Positions 1 to 11,536 of a stretch of 64,000 nucleotides of DNA are shown here, in pieces; position 1 is the first letter of the stretch, and every line of letters starts with the position of its first letter. Made by a program: the position numbers and the translations under genes. Origin of the DNA: Aradus depressus (taxonomy: Eukaryota > Arthropoda > Insecta > Hemiptera > Aradidae); NCBI GenBank assembly GCA_963662175.1, contig OY759222.1, positions 15,820,222 to 15,884,221 of the forward strand, given 5' to 3'. The notes under the pieces are model-generated. The model was not told where the DNA came from. It did no database searches and was given only the letters and a program-made list of their open reading frames with translations.

Positions 1-345
1 TACCCTTAGTTGAACGTAAGACCTCACAGTCTTCATGCCTTCTCCTCAACCATCTATATTCATAGTAAGTTTCCTTGTTGTTCATCAATGTGTATATGTA
101 TGTGAATGTATTAGGATGTATATATGTATTTATGTGGAGTTGTATGAGTGAATGTATATTTATGTACCTATATATAATTTTAATCGATCACCCATTATAT
201 TTTTCTAATCTTGATACCCCCATGTTTGTTAGGCCCTGGTGATGATATGAAATATATCGAAACGTTGGCATTTGAATAGTGTTTTCTTCATTGACTGACC
301 CTCAATACCCCCAGAATTTTGAATTCTACAGTCGCTAGCAAACAT
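1..345 (+). repeat. Penelope-like terminal region, copy 1
   Basis: Positions 1-95 resemble 13920-14010: both hold a run starting gtaagac, a pyrimidine-rich segment and then a ttcatagtaag motif. Both copies are followed by AT-rich sequence and a ttgactga motif (near 292 here, near 14173 there). This copy also holds the hammerhead-like core at 232-269. I see no coding sequence. Assignment to a Penelope-like element rests on the ribozyme motif and is an inference. Confidence 0.45.
232..269 (+). ncRNA. hammerhead-like ribozyme motif (Penelope type)
   Basis: The order is GCC (stem I), CUGGUGA (core CUGANGA with one change), a spacer U, GAUAU-GAAAU-AUAUC (perfect 5-bp stem II), GAA, the self-complementary ACGU (stem III), U as cleavage base, then GGC closing stem I. 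All parts are in hammerhead order. The A-to-G change in the core makes activity doubtful for this copy. Confidence 0.5.
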
Positions 346-640
346 CTACATTAAAATTAAAATTAAATTATTATTTTTATAATAAAAATTAAAATTAAAT
401 AAATTATTTATTAGATTATTAAAAATATTTATGTCAGAGGAAACCTTTATTTTATTTCTCATTGTTCAAAAATAATAAAATAACCATGATAAAAAAGTCG
501 TGTATCTTATACAAAAACAGTATTTCATACTTTAGTTTTCATTTTTTTTTTTTTTTTTTTGGAGTTATTTTGCAGTTATCCTATTATGTCTCTCGAAACT
601 CCCTTTTTTTAAAAATATTTTCATTTCTAATATTGGTTTT

Positions 641-730
641 GGATGACAATATTTCGGTCGCTTTGGGTCATGAACATTTATTGTGACCCGAGGAAGGGAC
701 CAGGAATTGTCCCGAAATATTGCCAAAAAT
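641..730. repeat. small foldback with a degenerate hammerhead-like core
   Basis: CAATATTTCGG at 647-657 is matched in inverted orientation by CCGAAATATTG at 712-722. On the + strand the right arm reads CCGAGGA, spacer A, GGGAC...GUCCC stem, GAA, palindromic AUAU, U, GCC. This follows the same architecture as the other hammerhead-like motifs here, with one core change (U4 to C). Confidence 0.45.
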
Positions 731-898
731 AAAAACCTCTCCAAGGAAGGCCGGAAAAAGCAATCTACTATTGGTTTATTTATTTATTCTTTATTTAATA
801 TTTTAATTTATTTTGTATTATTATTCTTTTTTTTTTCTATATTTCTTACATTGTGACCTCAGAAAAGAACATAAGAAGATCGTCCTGAAAAATACACT

Positions 899-1300
899 TT
901 TGGAAGAATTAAAAATAATATTGAACCTAATTTAATTTATCATTAAAAACTATCTACTATAGTCATTAGTATTATTATTTGTATACATCTTTATTCTATA
1001 TTATTTATTTTTTACTATTATTATTTGGAAGAATTATAAAAAATAATTATCATAATTTAAATTATGTTTAAAAACTAAATACTGTACTTATTAGTATTAT
1101 TACTTGTATATCTCTTTATTCTCTATTATTTAATTATTCTTTATTATTTAATTCTTATTTCTTACTATTATTGTTTTGGAAGAATTATAAAAATGTTTGT
1201 CATAATTTAAATTATGATTAAAAACTATCTACTATAACTACTTATTATTATTTTATGTCCTTTTATTTTCTATAATTTATTTATTTATTTTATTTTTATT
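899..1300. repeat. AT-rich tandem repeat, about 3 degenerate units
   Basis: A block starting tttggaagaatta recurs at about 899, 1024 and 1167. Each is followed by an AT-rich segment with 'aaaaactatctactat' or a variant, then tattattactt. The unit is about 125-145 bp. Confidence 0.6.
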
Positions 1301-2758
1301 TTTTACTATTATTGTTATTACTTATTACATGTGCGTCCTACTCTATAGTTTAATAACTATATTTCTCATTCATAAACTATCTTGATTAGTACATTTTTAT
1401 GACTTATTTTTCCGTTCCTCTTAACTTAGAACACATTTCTCAATGGATTGGCTTGAAAGCATTTGTCAAGGTATGGTAGCAAAGAAGAGAATGTGGAGGA
1501 ATTCCTGGGAAAGGCTGGGAATATATTTTGATATTGCTAAAATAGAGGTGCGGCTAAAAGGCAAATATTTGTTAAGCTTTAGACATTATGATATCCCCTG
1601 AGGAGCCACAAACGGGAACATATGCCGATTTTTAAGAAGCAATTGATCTAGCAATAGTTAAGTAATAAAAAAATATTTTATAATTCGTTGCTACGATACA
1701 ATTTAGACATTATTTTGAAATATTTCCTATGGAAATTTATCTTACATTCTTCTGGCTCTAGGACTTTAATCGTATTTACTCTACCTCAAATCTGAGCATC
1801 CATCAGCAGTTGCAAATTTAATAAGGAACATTTTGGTAAGAACCAATTTTTTCGATCTAACTGTTTTAGGGTAAATCAAGGAAAAGTATAAAAAATATCT
1901 GTTTCAAAACTACAGTTTTCAGCATATATCAAAACAATCGTATTTTATGTAAAATATGTATTTTTTTCTACAACTTTTACTCGGAAAGATTTTTGATTAG
2001 GTCATAAACATAAACATAAGTGTCTCGTAAAATATACATAGGCGAAGTTAAGTGGTCTCAACCTTCGTCCGATTTCAGCCAAAATCAGATTTAAATTAGC
2101 ACATATGACCTCTTCAATCTAAATTTTAAGTTCATAGTTACAATTTTTTTGCGCTCACAACTATTCAATCAAACATCAGTACGCACATACATCATAGCGA
2201 AAATGGTCAAAACGTATTCTGGGGTACCTTGAAACGTGATCGGAGATCTGATTTCTTGCACAATTACAATACTTACTTATACTATACTTACTTATACTAT
2301 AAGTATAAGAAAGTAAAAATTGAAGAAAATATATTCAAAAAGATCCGAAAGCCGAGAAAGAATTTGAAGAAAAATATATATATATATTTTTTATTCAGCA
2401 TAACTTTCTATACATTCTGCTTATGTTAAAGACTGCTACGACTTCTATAAATACACAAGTTGACAGTATACCTGGATAGGTGCAAAAATACGTGTGCAGA
2501 ACTGAACTGGTGAAGTTGGGGGGAGGGTGATGTTGGCGGTGGGGTGTCCTTCCTAACACTGGACTGACACGCCGACTCAAACCGCGTTCAAATCGCAACC
2601 TATCCACCCCCTATATCCATCCCCGCTCACCAATCAGTGTCACACCTTCAATGGCACTATTCGTATTTATTATTTACATGAAAATAATCAATTACTGTAT
2701 AATAATCACTGTTAATAAACAATTGAACTATAATTAGGGATTGTATATTATATCGATT

Positions 2759-2850
2759 GAGGGCGCCGGTAGCTCAGTGTTGTGCGTGCTTGCTTACTGA
2801 GCACAAGTTTTATCTGGGAGGTAAAAAAAAAACATTAAGGCGTAGTCAAA
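2759..2850 (+). repeat. tRNA-derived SINE, head only
   Basis: The head gcgccggtagctcagtg (A-box-like) and gtgcttgcttactgagc match the other SINE copies. It then jumps to tttatctgggaggtaaa, losing the B box by internal deletion. Confidence 0.75.
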
Positions 2851-2945
2851 GTCCATGCCGTAGATTTTCCGTGAAAACGTCGGGATAAAATCATTTTTCA
2901 TTTTCTTTTCGTGATGCCGAAGCTCTTGCATTTGCTCGGCACTAG

Positions 2946-3025
2946 ACTTTTTAGGTTTTTAAATTCCTTTCGACGCGAGCTTTCCACTTTTTAGGTTTTT
3001 AAATTCCTTTCGACGCGAGCTTTCC
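2946..3025. repeat. perfect 40-bp tandem duplication
   Basis: The 40-bp block at 2946-2985 beginning acttttt and ending gctttcc is repeated exactly at 2986-3025, indicating a recent duplication. Confidence 0.9.
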
Positions 3026-3475
3026 TCTGATTTGCGTTTTCTATAATTCCGCGCATATTTACGATTCATATGAGACGACATCTTTAATTTTTTTGCAATT
3101 TTCAATTTAATACCGATTTTTATTTTTATTGTTTCACTTTGAATCCTAGTAGTGCTTCTCAAGCTCTTTACAATGACATCCGAATCAACGTCCTAAACGC
3201 GTTATCACGCTACACTAATTTCTAATTTTACACAACGCTAATTCGCAAAAATCACCCGCCGGCGCCCACACTAGCCCGATAATGTCACAGGCAAAACAAA
3301 CACTGCACAACAAACACGTACAGACATGCTCTATTCATTGTGACCTCAACAGTTGTTATCGCATTATTAGTCTCGTAGTTATTATCGATTGAAATCTGAC
3401 GGTATTTGGTAACACAAGAAAGTTTGACCGGCTATCACTGTGCTTAACGAGCGAATAGACGTTTTCACGTCAAAA

Positions 3476-3830
3476 AACTTAAACAAGCCGTACTTCGGAT
3501 GGGACGTTAAGCGGTGGTCAATTACGATGTACAATGTCAATTACTCGTTAAAGACCCCTACCTATCTGGGAGGAAAAATAAACTTAAGCACGCCGTCCTT
3601 CGGATGGGACGTTAAGCGATGGTCCCGAGCCTGTACGATGTCAGGTACTCGCTAAAGACCCCTTCCCTAGGTGAATAAAAATTTAGGGTAGGCAAAATTT
3701 AGGACTCCCACAGTGGAGTCGGGCTCATGTCCACCAGAGTGACGTAAGAGCGCTTTGGTAGTAGGCGATATGATCTCGTTGTTAAAGCCCGGGCATGAGT
3801 CATAAAACCTAACCTAACCTAACCTATATT
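3476..3830 (+). repeat. tRNA-derived SINE body, internally duplicated, with (CCTAA)n tail
   Basis: The SINE body lacks its tRNA head. The module around cttcggatgggacgttaagc to gttaaagacccct occurs twice (about 3480-3572 and 3590-3665), so this copy is an internal dimer. The body continues through gtgaataaaaatttagggt, tgtccaccagagtgac and gggcatgagtcata. It ends in about four CCTAA units at 3807-3825, followed by an AT-rich run. Confidence 0.85.
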
Positions 3831-4696
3831 TTTTTTTTTTCATGTTCATTTCATATCTTGTTTTATATAATTTTTGAATTGTTCCTTTTATTATTTATTA
3901 TATAAAAAAAAAAAAAAAAAAAAAACCATAGAGGTTGCCATAGAGGTTGTAATATTTTGTGCAATAAAAGTGTATCTATCTATCTATTAGTTTCAGCCAA
4001 ATCCGCCTAAAAGAAGAAGAGGATCAGAGGGGTGGTCTCAACTCTAAAACGAATGAAGATTCAGTAGCCACTATAATTATGGAGGGAGAGCGAAAACTTA
4101 ATTGATTAATTACTTATAGATAAGTACACTGTCATGGATTCACCATAAATTTTTTTTTCTTGAAAAATGTCTCCTCTTTGTACACCTCTAACAGGTCTCC
4201 GAGATATCATCAGAACCTTATTTACGGAACCAGCCACCCGGTCCCTAGCATCTTCTCTTCTCTGTGTCACCTTTATTGACCAGAAAATATCGTACAATTC
4301 TACAACTGCCATCCAGCAACAAGGAAATAGGGTTGAAAATCATTTAACTTTCCTGTCAATGGCTTTCCTTTCAGGGTTTTTGGTTCTTTTTTCGATGACC
4401 ATTGAATTAAACCAAAGTGTATTTGCACATATAACTAAAATGAAACTAATAATAACTACAAATAATAATAAATAACTTTTATTTATTTCTTTACGACTTA
4501 GTATATAAACATTTTCATAAAAACACCCATAATCAGCATGTAAAAATGTTGATAATCAATGAAAATCACGTCATCAACGTATATAATTCATTACAAAAAT
4601 AACATTTCAATTACCTATTCAAATATTTTTTTTGTATTATAGCTTTTATTCACAAGAATACTAACTATCTATAATTTTCTTTAGTTTATTATTTGG
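3831..4696. other. gene-free stretch
   Basis: Poly-A run near 3903-3925 and a TATC microsatellite near 3973-3988. The open frame at 4167-4475 (+, 102 codons) matches no family I recognise and has no visible splice context. I see nothing else. Confidence 0.4.
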
Positions 4697-4920
4697 GAGG
4701 TGAAAAAATTTTGAGCACGCCGTCCTTCGGATGGAACGTTATGAAAAAAAACACGCCTTCCTTCGGCCAATACAATGTCAGGTACTCGTTAAAGACTCCT
4801 ACCCTACGTGAATAAAAATTTAGGGTGGGCAAAATTTAGGACTCTCGTGACGAAAGAGCGCTCTGGTTGTAGGCGATATGACCTTTCAGTTACAGCCTGG
4901 GCATGAGTCATAATAACAAC
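4697..4920 (+). repeat. SINE body, truncated copy
   Basis: It shares the order ctgggaggtgaaa-like, gagcacgccgtccttcgg, ggtactcgttaaagac, gtgaataaaaatttagggt, gacgaaagagcgctctgg and gggcatgagtcataat with the other copies. The tRNA head is missing and there are internal deletions. Confidence 0.85.
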
Positions 4921-5212
4921 TCAAAAAAGCTGTAGAGAGCTCATAAATGAAAATGATAAAATGATTACATTTCATATTATTCATAAATTATAATAGCATG
5001 TTCAGGAAACCTTGAAACGTGTAATTCGATCTCGGATTTTTGCACGATTTCAATACTTTTTTATACTATAGGTAATATGTTTTATACATTTACTATTTTA
5101 TTCTATTAAATTTTATTCAATCGAACCTGGCATCTAAAATTTCCAATGTACAGTGTTCGCCCTCTAGGAAAGTTTATTTTTTATTTATTTCATGTTTTCA
5201 TTATAAATAAAT

Positions 5213-5597
5213 ATATATATAATATATTTATCAGCATCACTTCTCCCATTTATTTTTTGCTTTAAAAAAAGTATAAATTACAGACATTTTGGGAAGTACA
5301 CCCATCAGCAGCATCTATAATTCATCTGTTCTTTATGTTAACATTCCTTCTGTCAATCAGAATCTTCCAGAACATATTTTTGGACAGTTTTGACTTGATG
5401 TTTGAATATAGAGGTCGACCCAATAAATATGTTCTATAAAAGAATTATTATGATTGACAGAAGGAACAGTTAACCTAAAGAACAAATAAAGTATAGATAC
5501 TGATGATAGAAGTGCTTCCCGATAGTGATCGCTATTTTCTTAAACAGAAAAAAAATAAATGGGAGAAGTGATGATGTGATAAATATATTATATATGA
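5213..5597. repeat. foldback element with inverted arms of about 165 bp
   Basis: The left arm (about 5216-5380) runs atatatttatca, cttctcccatttattt, ctttatgttaac, ccttctgtcaatca, gaacatattt. It returns in reverse complement at 5424-5597 (aaatatgttct, tgattgacagaagg, gttaac, aaataaatgggagaag, tgataaatatat). The arms have diverged moderately. No coding sequence lies in the 45-bp spacer. Confidence 0.8.
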
Positions 5598-5639
5598 ATT
5601 CAAAATCTCCTTTCACAAATAAATAAAAATAGTTTATAA

Positions 5640-6590
5640 TAGATGGATATGAATATAAAGAATATTGGAAGGACGGATGGGTAATGGGCTGGGAGAAGCG
5701 GGAATGTTGGAGGTATGTAGTCCTTAAGACGAAGTGAATGAATGGCGGGATTCCACAGAACCAATATCCTGTGGTAATCCTGAGGCGGGGGTAAACAGCT
5801 ATGGCTTCAACTCATCTCAGCCTCCGTCACAAGATAGGCACTTCACACCTCCTCTGTCTGGATTGGCGTTTGTCCTTACCTTGGATTCGTCGTAGGCAGG
5901 CTAAAGAGGAAGGAATGCGAGAATTCAGCCAAGATAATAGGCGTTGAAATCGCAATTCAGAAAAAATATTATTATTATAAAAAGTATTTTCCTTATTACA
6001 CCATTATTTTTAAATTTTAACATTTTAATTTTATTATTTGTTTGCATTGTTTATTGGCCTGAAGTCGAACTTGTTTACTGACTTATCCCTCCTAAGCCTA
6101 TATTTACTAATGTTTACCAAACTAGATTCTATCTAAGCTGGTCGCTAGCCCAATGTGAGTCACCGAGAGTATACCTTGCTTATATCTACCTGCTCAGCCC
6201 GGCCTTCACCACACCATTCTATCATCAGACGGTGCATCTTATCACCTAGCAACCAACATCACTGATAAGGACATATTATTTTATGAACTTTTATTTTCTT
6301 TCTTATCTAGGTCTCTATATTTTTCTCGCTAATATGAATTTAAATTTTATTTTTATTTAGCCTATGTTTCGTTTTCTTTTCAGTTGGCCAACTGTATCTA
6401 TACCAGGTATTCTTTTGTATATTAAATTAAATGTCTTCTTTTATAATTAAAAACATCACCAACCTTATTATTTACACCTTTTTTTTCTCCAACTTTTTGG
6501 AATTTTGCTCCCCTGAACCTTCAAAGGAACTATAGCCTGTGTAGTAGAACATTCTTATTTGGATTCTACTCCCGATCTTTATAGTCCTTA
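5640..6590. other. gene-free stretch with LINE-3'-end-like sequence
   Basis: A higher-GC block at 5660-5945 and another at 6080-6250 stand out from the AT background and resemble LINE 3' non-coding sequence. No reverse transcriptase reading frame can be recovered from either, so I leave them unclassified. Confidence 0.3.
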
Positions 6591-6915
6591 AGAGGCCGCC
6601 GGTAGCTCAGTGGTATACGTGCTTGCCTTCTGAGCTCAAGAACGTGGGTTTGAAACCCGACCGAGGCCCTTAGTTTATTTTATCTGGGAAGTAAAATAAA
6701 CTTGAGCACTCGATGGTCCCGAGCCTGTACGATGTCAGGTACTCGTTAAATACCCCTACCCTAGGTGAATAAAAATTTAGGGTAGGCAAGATTTAGGACT
6801 CCCGCAGTAGAGTCGGGCTCATGTCCACTAGAGTGACAAAAGAGCGCTCTGGTAGTAGATGATATGACCTCGCAGTTAGAGCCCGGCCATGAGTCATAAA
6901 TCCTAACTTAACCTA
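6591..6915 (+). repeat. full-length tRNA-derived SINE
   Basis: This is the best complete copy. The tRNA-like head at 6597-6667 has an A box (tagctcagtggta) and B box (gggtttgaaaccc). It is followed by the tRNA-unrelated body with gtcccgagcctgtacgatg, gtgaataaaaatttagggt and gtccactagagtgac, ending gagtcataaatcc and degenerate CCTAA-like units. It has a Pol III internal promoter architecture. Confidence 0.9.
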
Positions 6916-6929
6916 TAGTGCTTAAAGAG

Positions 6930-7215
6930 TTTTGAATTTACAAATAATATTTCTTACCGATACATTCATTACTTCCGCAGTTATTGAGGTTTTTGTGTTA
7001 AGCCCCTCCCTTTATTCAACCCTTTTTTCCTTTGAAAAAGTCAGTCTGAAAAGCAATACTTGCAGCCCTTCTAAGGGACAAGGGGTACTAAACACAAAAA
7101 CTCTAATAACTACCGCTATAATGAATGTATTAACACGACATTTCATATGTAAATTCAAAACCTATAAGGACGACACCTATTAGTTTTCCGCGAATTCGGC
7201 CGAAGGGAAGGGGGC
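6930..7215 (+). repeat. dispersed 145-bp-unit repeat, two units
   Basis: Two units carry the signature cgatacattcattac...gcagttatt...gttaagcccctccc, and a unit end with cctataaggacgacacctat and ttcggccgaagggaag. The same family forms the array at 14240-14850. Confidence 0.7.
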
Positions 7216-8019
7216 TCAAAAACTTGTCTTGGTTTATAACTAAACCTTTGATATTCTCTAATTCGTCAACCTCAATAATCCAATCATTTAAATTATCTAC
7301 TTATCCCTTTTTTTTTCTCTCTCTGTTTTTTGTTTTTGTTTTTCTCTGTTTTTATCATATTTCCTAAATTATTCTATCATAATCAATATTATTCCTTTTG
7401 TTGTTCATTTTACACATTTATATATTTTTAACATGCATTTATTTTTTTTTACCTTATTTTATTTTTCTTCTCTCTCCTCACACTTCTCTATCTAGCCTCT
7501 ACTTTCTAAAATTACTTTTATTTCAAACCTTGTCTGGGCATCCTCTCTTCTCTTACATAATCAACCGTCATAGTATTATGCTCTGTCGATTTTTATCATC
7601 TATTTAATTTTTTTCTTAGTTATATAGATTTTTTTATTTTTTTTTTATTTTTACATATTCTCTTTTATTTATATAGATACTTTTATTTATTTATTTTTTC
7701 ATCATAATGAAGCTGTTAATTTTATGTTTTTTCCTGTTAATCTTTTGTTTAACTATATTTTAATTGTCTAGTTTTTCTCTAATGTAGCACTAATTTATTT
7801 CTTTGTACGCCATACTGATACTATATTTCATTGTCTCCTGTTTTTTACTCTATATGTATTTATTCTTAGGGGACCTCCGGTCACAGAATAATAAAATTTC
7901 TTTTCATTTCATTTTTCAAACTCTGACGATAGTGTAGTGCCAAAACAGATTATGTATAAACGACTTGTAGAATAGACAATACTTCAATAAACTAAGTTTC
8001 TTTTACACAGGGCCGTCGA
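7216..8019 (+). other. T-rich block resembling a LINE 3' UTR
   Basis: A long pyrimidine/T-rich tract ends in ggggacctccggtcacagaataataaa (about 7870-7895). Two similar T-rich blocks that also end in a polyadenylation-like sequence lie at 9480-9835 and 12840-13205. No reading frame is supported. Confidence 0.35.
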
Positions 8020-8084
8020 GTGGGTGGGGCGACCGGGGCGAACGCCGCGGAAGCGAAAAGTAATACAAAAAAATTTGAAAAAAT

Positions 8085-8340
8085 TAAGTTAGATGTACAT
8101 AACGTATTTTGGAAAGTTATGTATAACAATCCACTTATTCTCCAATTATCCACGAACACTCTCCCCACAAATCCACCAAGACGTCTAAAGCGGGCATGGC
8201 AGAGGGACCTGCTCCAGGACTAGCCTGGACTCCTCTTCGGTCACGTACCTCAGCAGTACAGCGACACACTTGCCACAGCACATCATCACGATCACTAGTG
8301 ACAAATGTTGTCGTTGTGAATATGTAAATAAATAAATAAA
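8085..8340 (+). mobile_element. Jockey-type LINE, ORF2 C-terminus and 3' UTR
   Basis: The translation reads NNPLILQLSTN, then PPRRLKRAWQRDLL, then a stop at 8221-8223. The same C-terminal signature (PPRRLKRRWPRDL) ends the longer Jockey fragment at 36363-36876. The 3' UTR follows and runs into a short (aaat)n tail near 8325. Severely 5'-truncated, so it cannot move itself. Confidence 0.65.
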
Positions 8341-9240
8341 TATCAAAATGTGATAACGTGGTTTTCTTTTATTCTGTATATTCTATTCAGAGTAGGTTTG
8401 GTTTGAGGTTTTGCACACCATTGCATTAATTTCAATTTGTATTGTATTAATTAATAACATATAATATATGTTATTATACTGTACTATATATTATATAGTA
8501 CTTTTTATGGGTGTTAATATTATCTTACACTATTTGTATGGATTTGATTATCATCAATTAAAAAAGATTTTCATCAAAAATTTAAGTAATTTAATTCCTG
8601 ACTCTATTATTTTTGTAAGGTAATTCAATCCGTTTAGGTGTCTCTTGTTGGGCATTAAAACGCAGACAGCGACGCAACCCGCCACGCAACTTTGTATAAC
8701 GAGCGTCAAAGTTGTGTGAAGACACATATACAAGCAATTGGCTATCCTTCGAGAATAAAATACTTTACTTTAAAACGGCACAGCATAGTTACTATCATTG
8801 CTGAACGTCAGAAGTATATTGTTGTAGAGACTTATGGAGATAAATCTATGGTGGGTAGACATGGTTACAGGAATAGATCTGTAAATGTCTGAAATGGTTT
8901 TTGTCCTTCCGTGAAATGTAGTTTTGGGAGCAAATAGGATCGATTAAAGATAAACTTCAATCTCATGGTTTCAATCAGAGGACTAATCAGTTTTGCCTCC
9001 GGCGAAGATCATTTCAAGAAGATTGAATCGATTTGTTTTCAATCTATCCGATTAATCGTTTCAACCAATAATACTGTCGACACACTATAAACCATCGACG
9101 AACAATATGTACAGCTATTTATCCTTCACTCCTAAGCTATCGTACACAGACCACTCACCACTTGGACGACCAAACAGATACCGTTTATTATAGCAACTCT
9201 TTTCAATAATTTGCCCAAAGATATAAAACTATAAATAGAA
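8341..9240. other. gene-free stretch
   Basis: AT-rich with a TATA-type palindromic run at 8457-8505. The open frame 8692-8892 (+) has no recognisable family. Nothing else is seen. Confidence 0.4.
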
Positions 9241-9835
9241 AACCGGAGAGGTTCTCTGGGCAGGTACATGACTAGGGTCATGGAGTGGGTCACCGGACTG
9301 AGCTCTGATCAGGTTGAGTCCTTGTTAAGTTCTCTCTACTCTGACTAGCACGACGCTCTGTTCTGATCTCTTCCCATGTATGCTGTTGTACTCTGCCAAC
9401 TTCATGTTCACTTGTCTTGTCTCTCACTCTATTACAATTCAATGCCAGGTCTCCGGGTTGTCAGGTTCATTCCATCAGCACTTCATTATTCATCTATTTT
9501 TATTTTACTTTTCTTCTATATTACGAGAATATTTCTTATTTTAATCACTTTTTCTTTTTCTCATTCTTTTTTTTTTAATTATTATTATTGTATTTTTTTA
9601 TTTTTACTAAAGATACTATTTGTTATTTATTTATTTATTTTTCTTTTTTTTGTATTTCTTCTCTCTATACTATGTTAAAAATTGTTTAACAATGTTTGTA
9701 CAGTCCTAGCTGACTGCTCCCCCTCCCACACTCAGACTCCGTCTTCTGGGAGGAGGTAGCCTATTTATCTTGTAATATTTATCTTTTATTTTGTAATTAT
9801 CTAAAAGCATTAAATTAAAAAAAAAAAAAAAAAAA
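9241..9835 (+). mobile_element. retroelement 3' end with poly-A tail
   Basis: A moderately GC-rich segment (9241-9480) passes into a T-rich tract. It then runs through a block starting ctgactgctcccc, a 'cttctgggaggagg' motif and attaaatt, ending in an A run of about 19 at 9817-9835. This is the shape of a LINE 3' UTR with its retrotransposition tail. No ORF2 sequence remains, so the family is unknown. Confidence 0.45.
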
Positions 9836-10082
9836 AGCCGCATATCCCAGTTCCTATTGGCTTCTGTCAACAAACCCTACTTGCCTTTTCTATAAATATA
9901 GACTTCTTTAGCACAATTAAATGAAAAATTATATTTATTTTTTAGACATGTTCATGAGTGACAAATACAGTAGAGTGATGAATGAAATGAATTGTGAACA
10001 TATACTCGTACATTTCAGTTAATCAAAAGTTTATATAATGGAGCTTCCAATGGATATAATCATTAGCTAGGATTATTCTCGA

Positions 10083-10103
10083 GGGGGGGGGGGGGGGGGG
10101 GGG
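10083..10103. repeat. poly-G tract
   Basis: An uninterrupted G run of about 20 in AT-rich sequence. It is one of several long C/G homopolymers in this window. Confidence 0.9.
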
Positions 10104-10181
10104 AGCCGGTCAGCACGACCGAAATAATAAAACAATAGTTTACATTTCACAATCATATTTTTAATTTAAGTTTAATTAAAC

Positions 10182-11536
10182 TTTTTTTTTTTTTTGCATT
10201 GGAGGGGGACTCGAGCCGATTCACCATACCCACTAAAACCCCCTCCTTGCCGATCCTGATTCCCTTCCGCGGAACTGACGATCTGTCATTACTTCGCGGA
10301 AGGGTGGCTGGTAACGCCCCTTCTTCTGTTTTATTACCGCTACTGTTCCTTGTCAGCCCTCTCCTGAAGGGCCAACCCGCCCATGATCAGCGCTGCAAAA
10401 TCGCAGCCTTCATCCCACGACTCCTGGGAGCGCAGCATAGCCTCCACGTAACTGGTAGCAGTCAGTGGGGCGCCCATGCTGCACTCCAGATTTTTCCTTC
10501 CCTCCTCAAATCTGGGGCATTTGAGGAGGACATGCTCCGCCGACTCCGTCTCACCAAGGCACGCGGGGCAGTCTGGTGTTGTTGCTGCCCCGATTTTGTG
10601 GAGGTACCCCCGGAACCCACCTTGTCCCGTGAGTACCTGGGTGAGGTGGTAATTCACCTCCCCATGCTTCCTGGTGAGCCAAGGCTCGACTCGGGGGATG
10701 AGCCGATGGGTCCACCGTCCCTTTGTGGACTTGTCCCATTCTTCCTGCCACTCCCTAATTGTCCTGGCCCTCTCTGGTTCTGCTGGACCAGGGCTGGCCC
10801 CCGCGTCCTGATAGAAGACCCGGTTTCCCCTGCGGTCGAAGCGCTGCACCACCTCTTCCACCTGAACCGGGTCTTGTTTCCTTTTGAAGTGTCGCGTACG
10901 CTCCCGTGCCAGTAGTTCAATGGGGGGCAGCCCAGCAATTACATAGGCAGCGTCGCCAGAAACTGTTCGGTCGGCGCATGCGACTCTCAGTGCGCTTCGC
11001 CTGTGAGCGGAGGCGATCAGTCTCAGGTATGAGGGAATCCTCGTTGCATCTGCCCATGTCGGGGCCCCGTGCAGAAGGATGGATGTGCTGACTCCTGCCA
11101 GCAGTCTTCTCCTGCTCTGCCTAGGGCCACCGACGTTGGGCAGAATTCTCGAAATCGCCGCCGATGTCCTGGCGGCCTTCGCTCCCACGTATCTGAGGTG
11201 CTCCCTAAAAGTGAGCCTCTGATCCAGCATTACTCCCAGGTACCTGATTGCCGGTTAGGTCTCGATGGTATAACCCTGGAAGGTCAGTGACATGTTGGTT
11301 CTGGCCTTCCTCCCGGTGAAGAGTACTGCATCCGTCTTGTGGATGGCCAGGGAAAGGCCCACAGAGCTCATCCAATGGTGTATCCGCTCCATGGCAGCCT
11401 GGAATTTGCGTTCCAGGTTTTCCAGATCATCAGCCACTATGACGATCCCTACATCGTCAGCATACGCCACCAAGGTAAGGTCTTCTGGCATTGGCAGGCT
11501 CAGCAAGCCATTGTATAGGATGTTAATAATTAACAA
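10182..11536 (-). mobile_element. R1-like non-LTR retrotransposon, 5'-truncated ORF2
   Basis: Read on the minus strand, the segment at 11536-11255 encodes the reverse-transcriptase palm with AYADDVGIVI (catalytic YADD) and the following alpha/beta stretch. After a short break around 11230-11255 the frame resumes at 11230-10340. That part holds the thumb/connection region, then a Cys-rich knuckle (CPACLGETESAEHVLLKCPRF) typical of the ORF2 end of R1-like elements. The T run at 10182-10195 is the poly-A tail seen from the other strand, which fixes the orientation. The endonuclease and the first RT motifs are missing, so this is a dead-on-arrival copy. It is clearly more GC-rich than its surroundings. 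The break between the two frames is at least one frameshift. Confidence 0.88.

Larger units (their letters stand above)
346..2758. other. AT-rich gene-free stretch
   Basis: No supportable gene. It contains a small foldback at 641-730, a degenerate AT-rich tandem repeat at about 899-1300, and A/T homopolymer runs. Short open frames here are low-complexity Phe/Tyr/Lys-rich and look like chance. Confidence 0.5.

Noticed and set aside
850..895. Possible further hammerhead-like remnant after tgtgacctc
   Set aside because: Neither stem II nor the palindromic stem III can be drawn.
6597..6667. Possible tRNA gene
   Set aside because: The A and B boxes are intact, but this is the head of a multi-copy SINE with the same body in other places. 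The cloverleaf is imperfect.
10199..10915. 238-codon open frame on the + strand
   Set aside because: It lies antisense to the LINE ORF2 frame at 10340-11230. Its composition is explained by the GC-rich element and it has no family resemblance.
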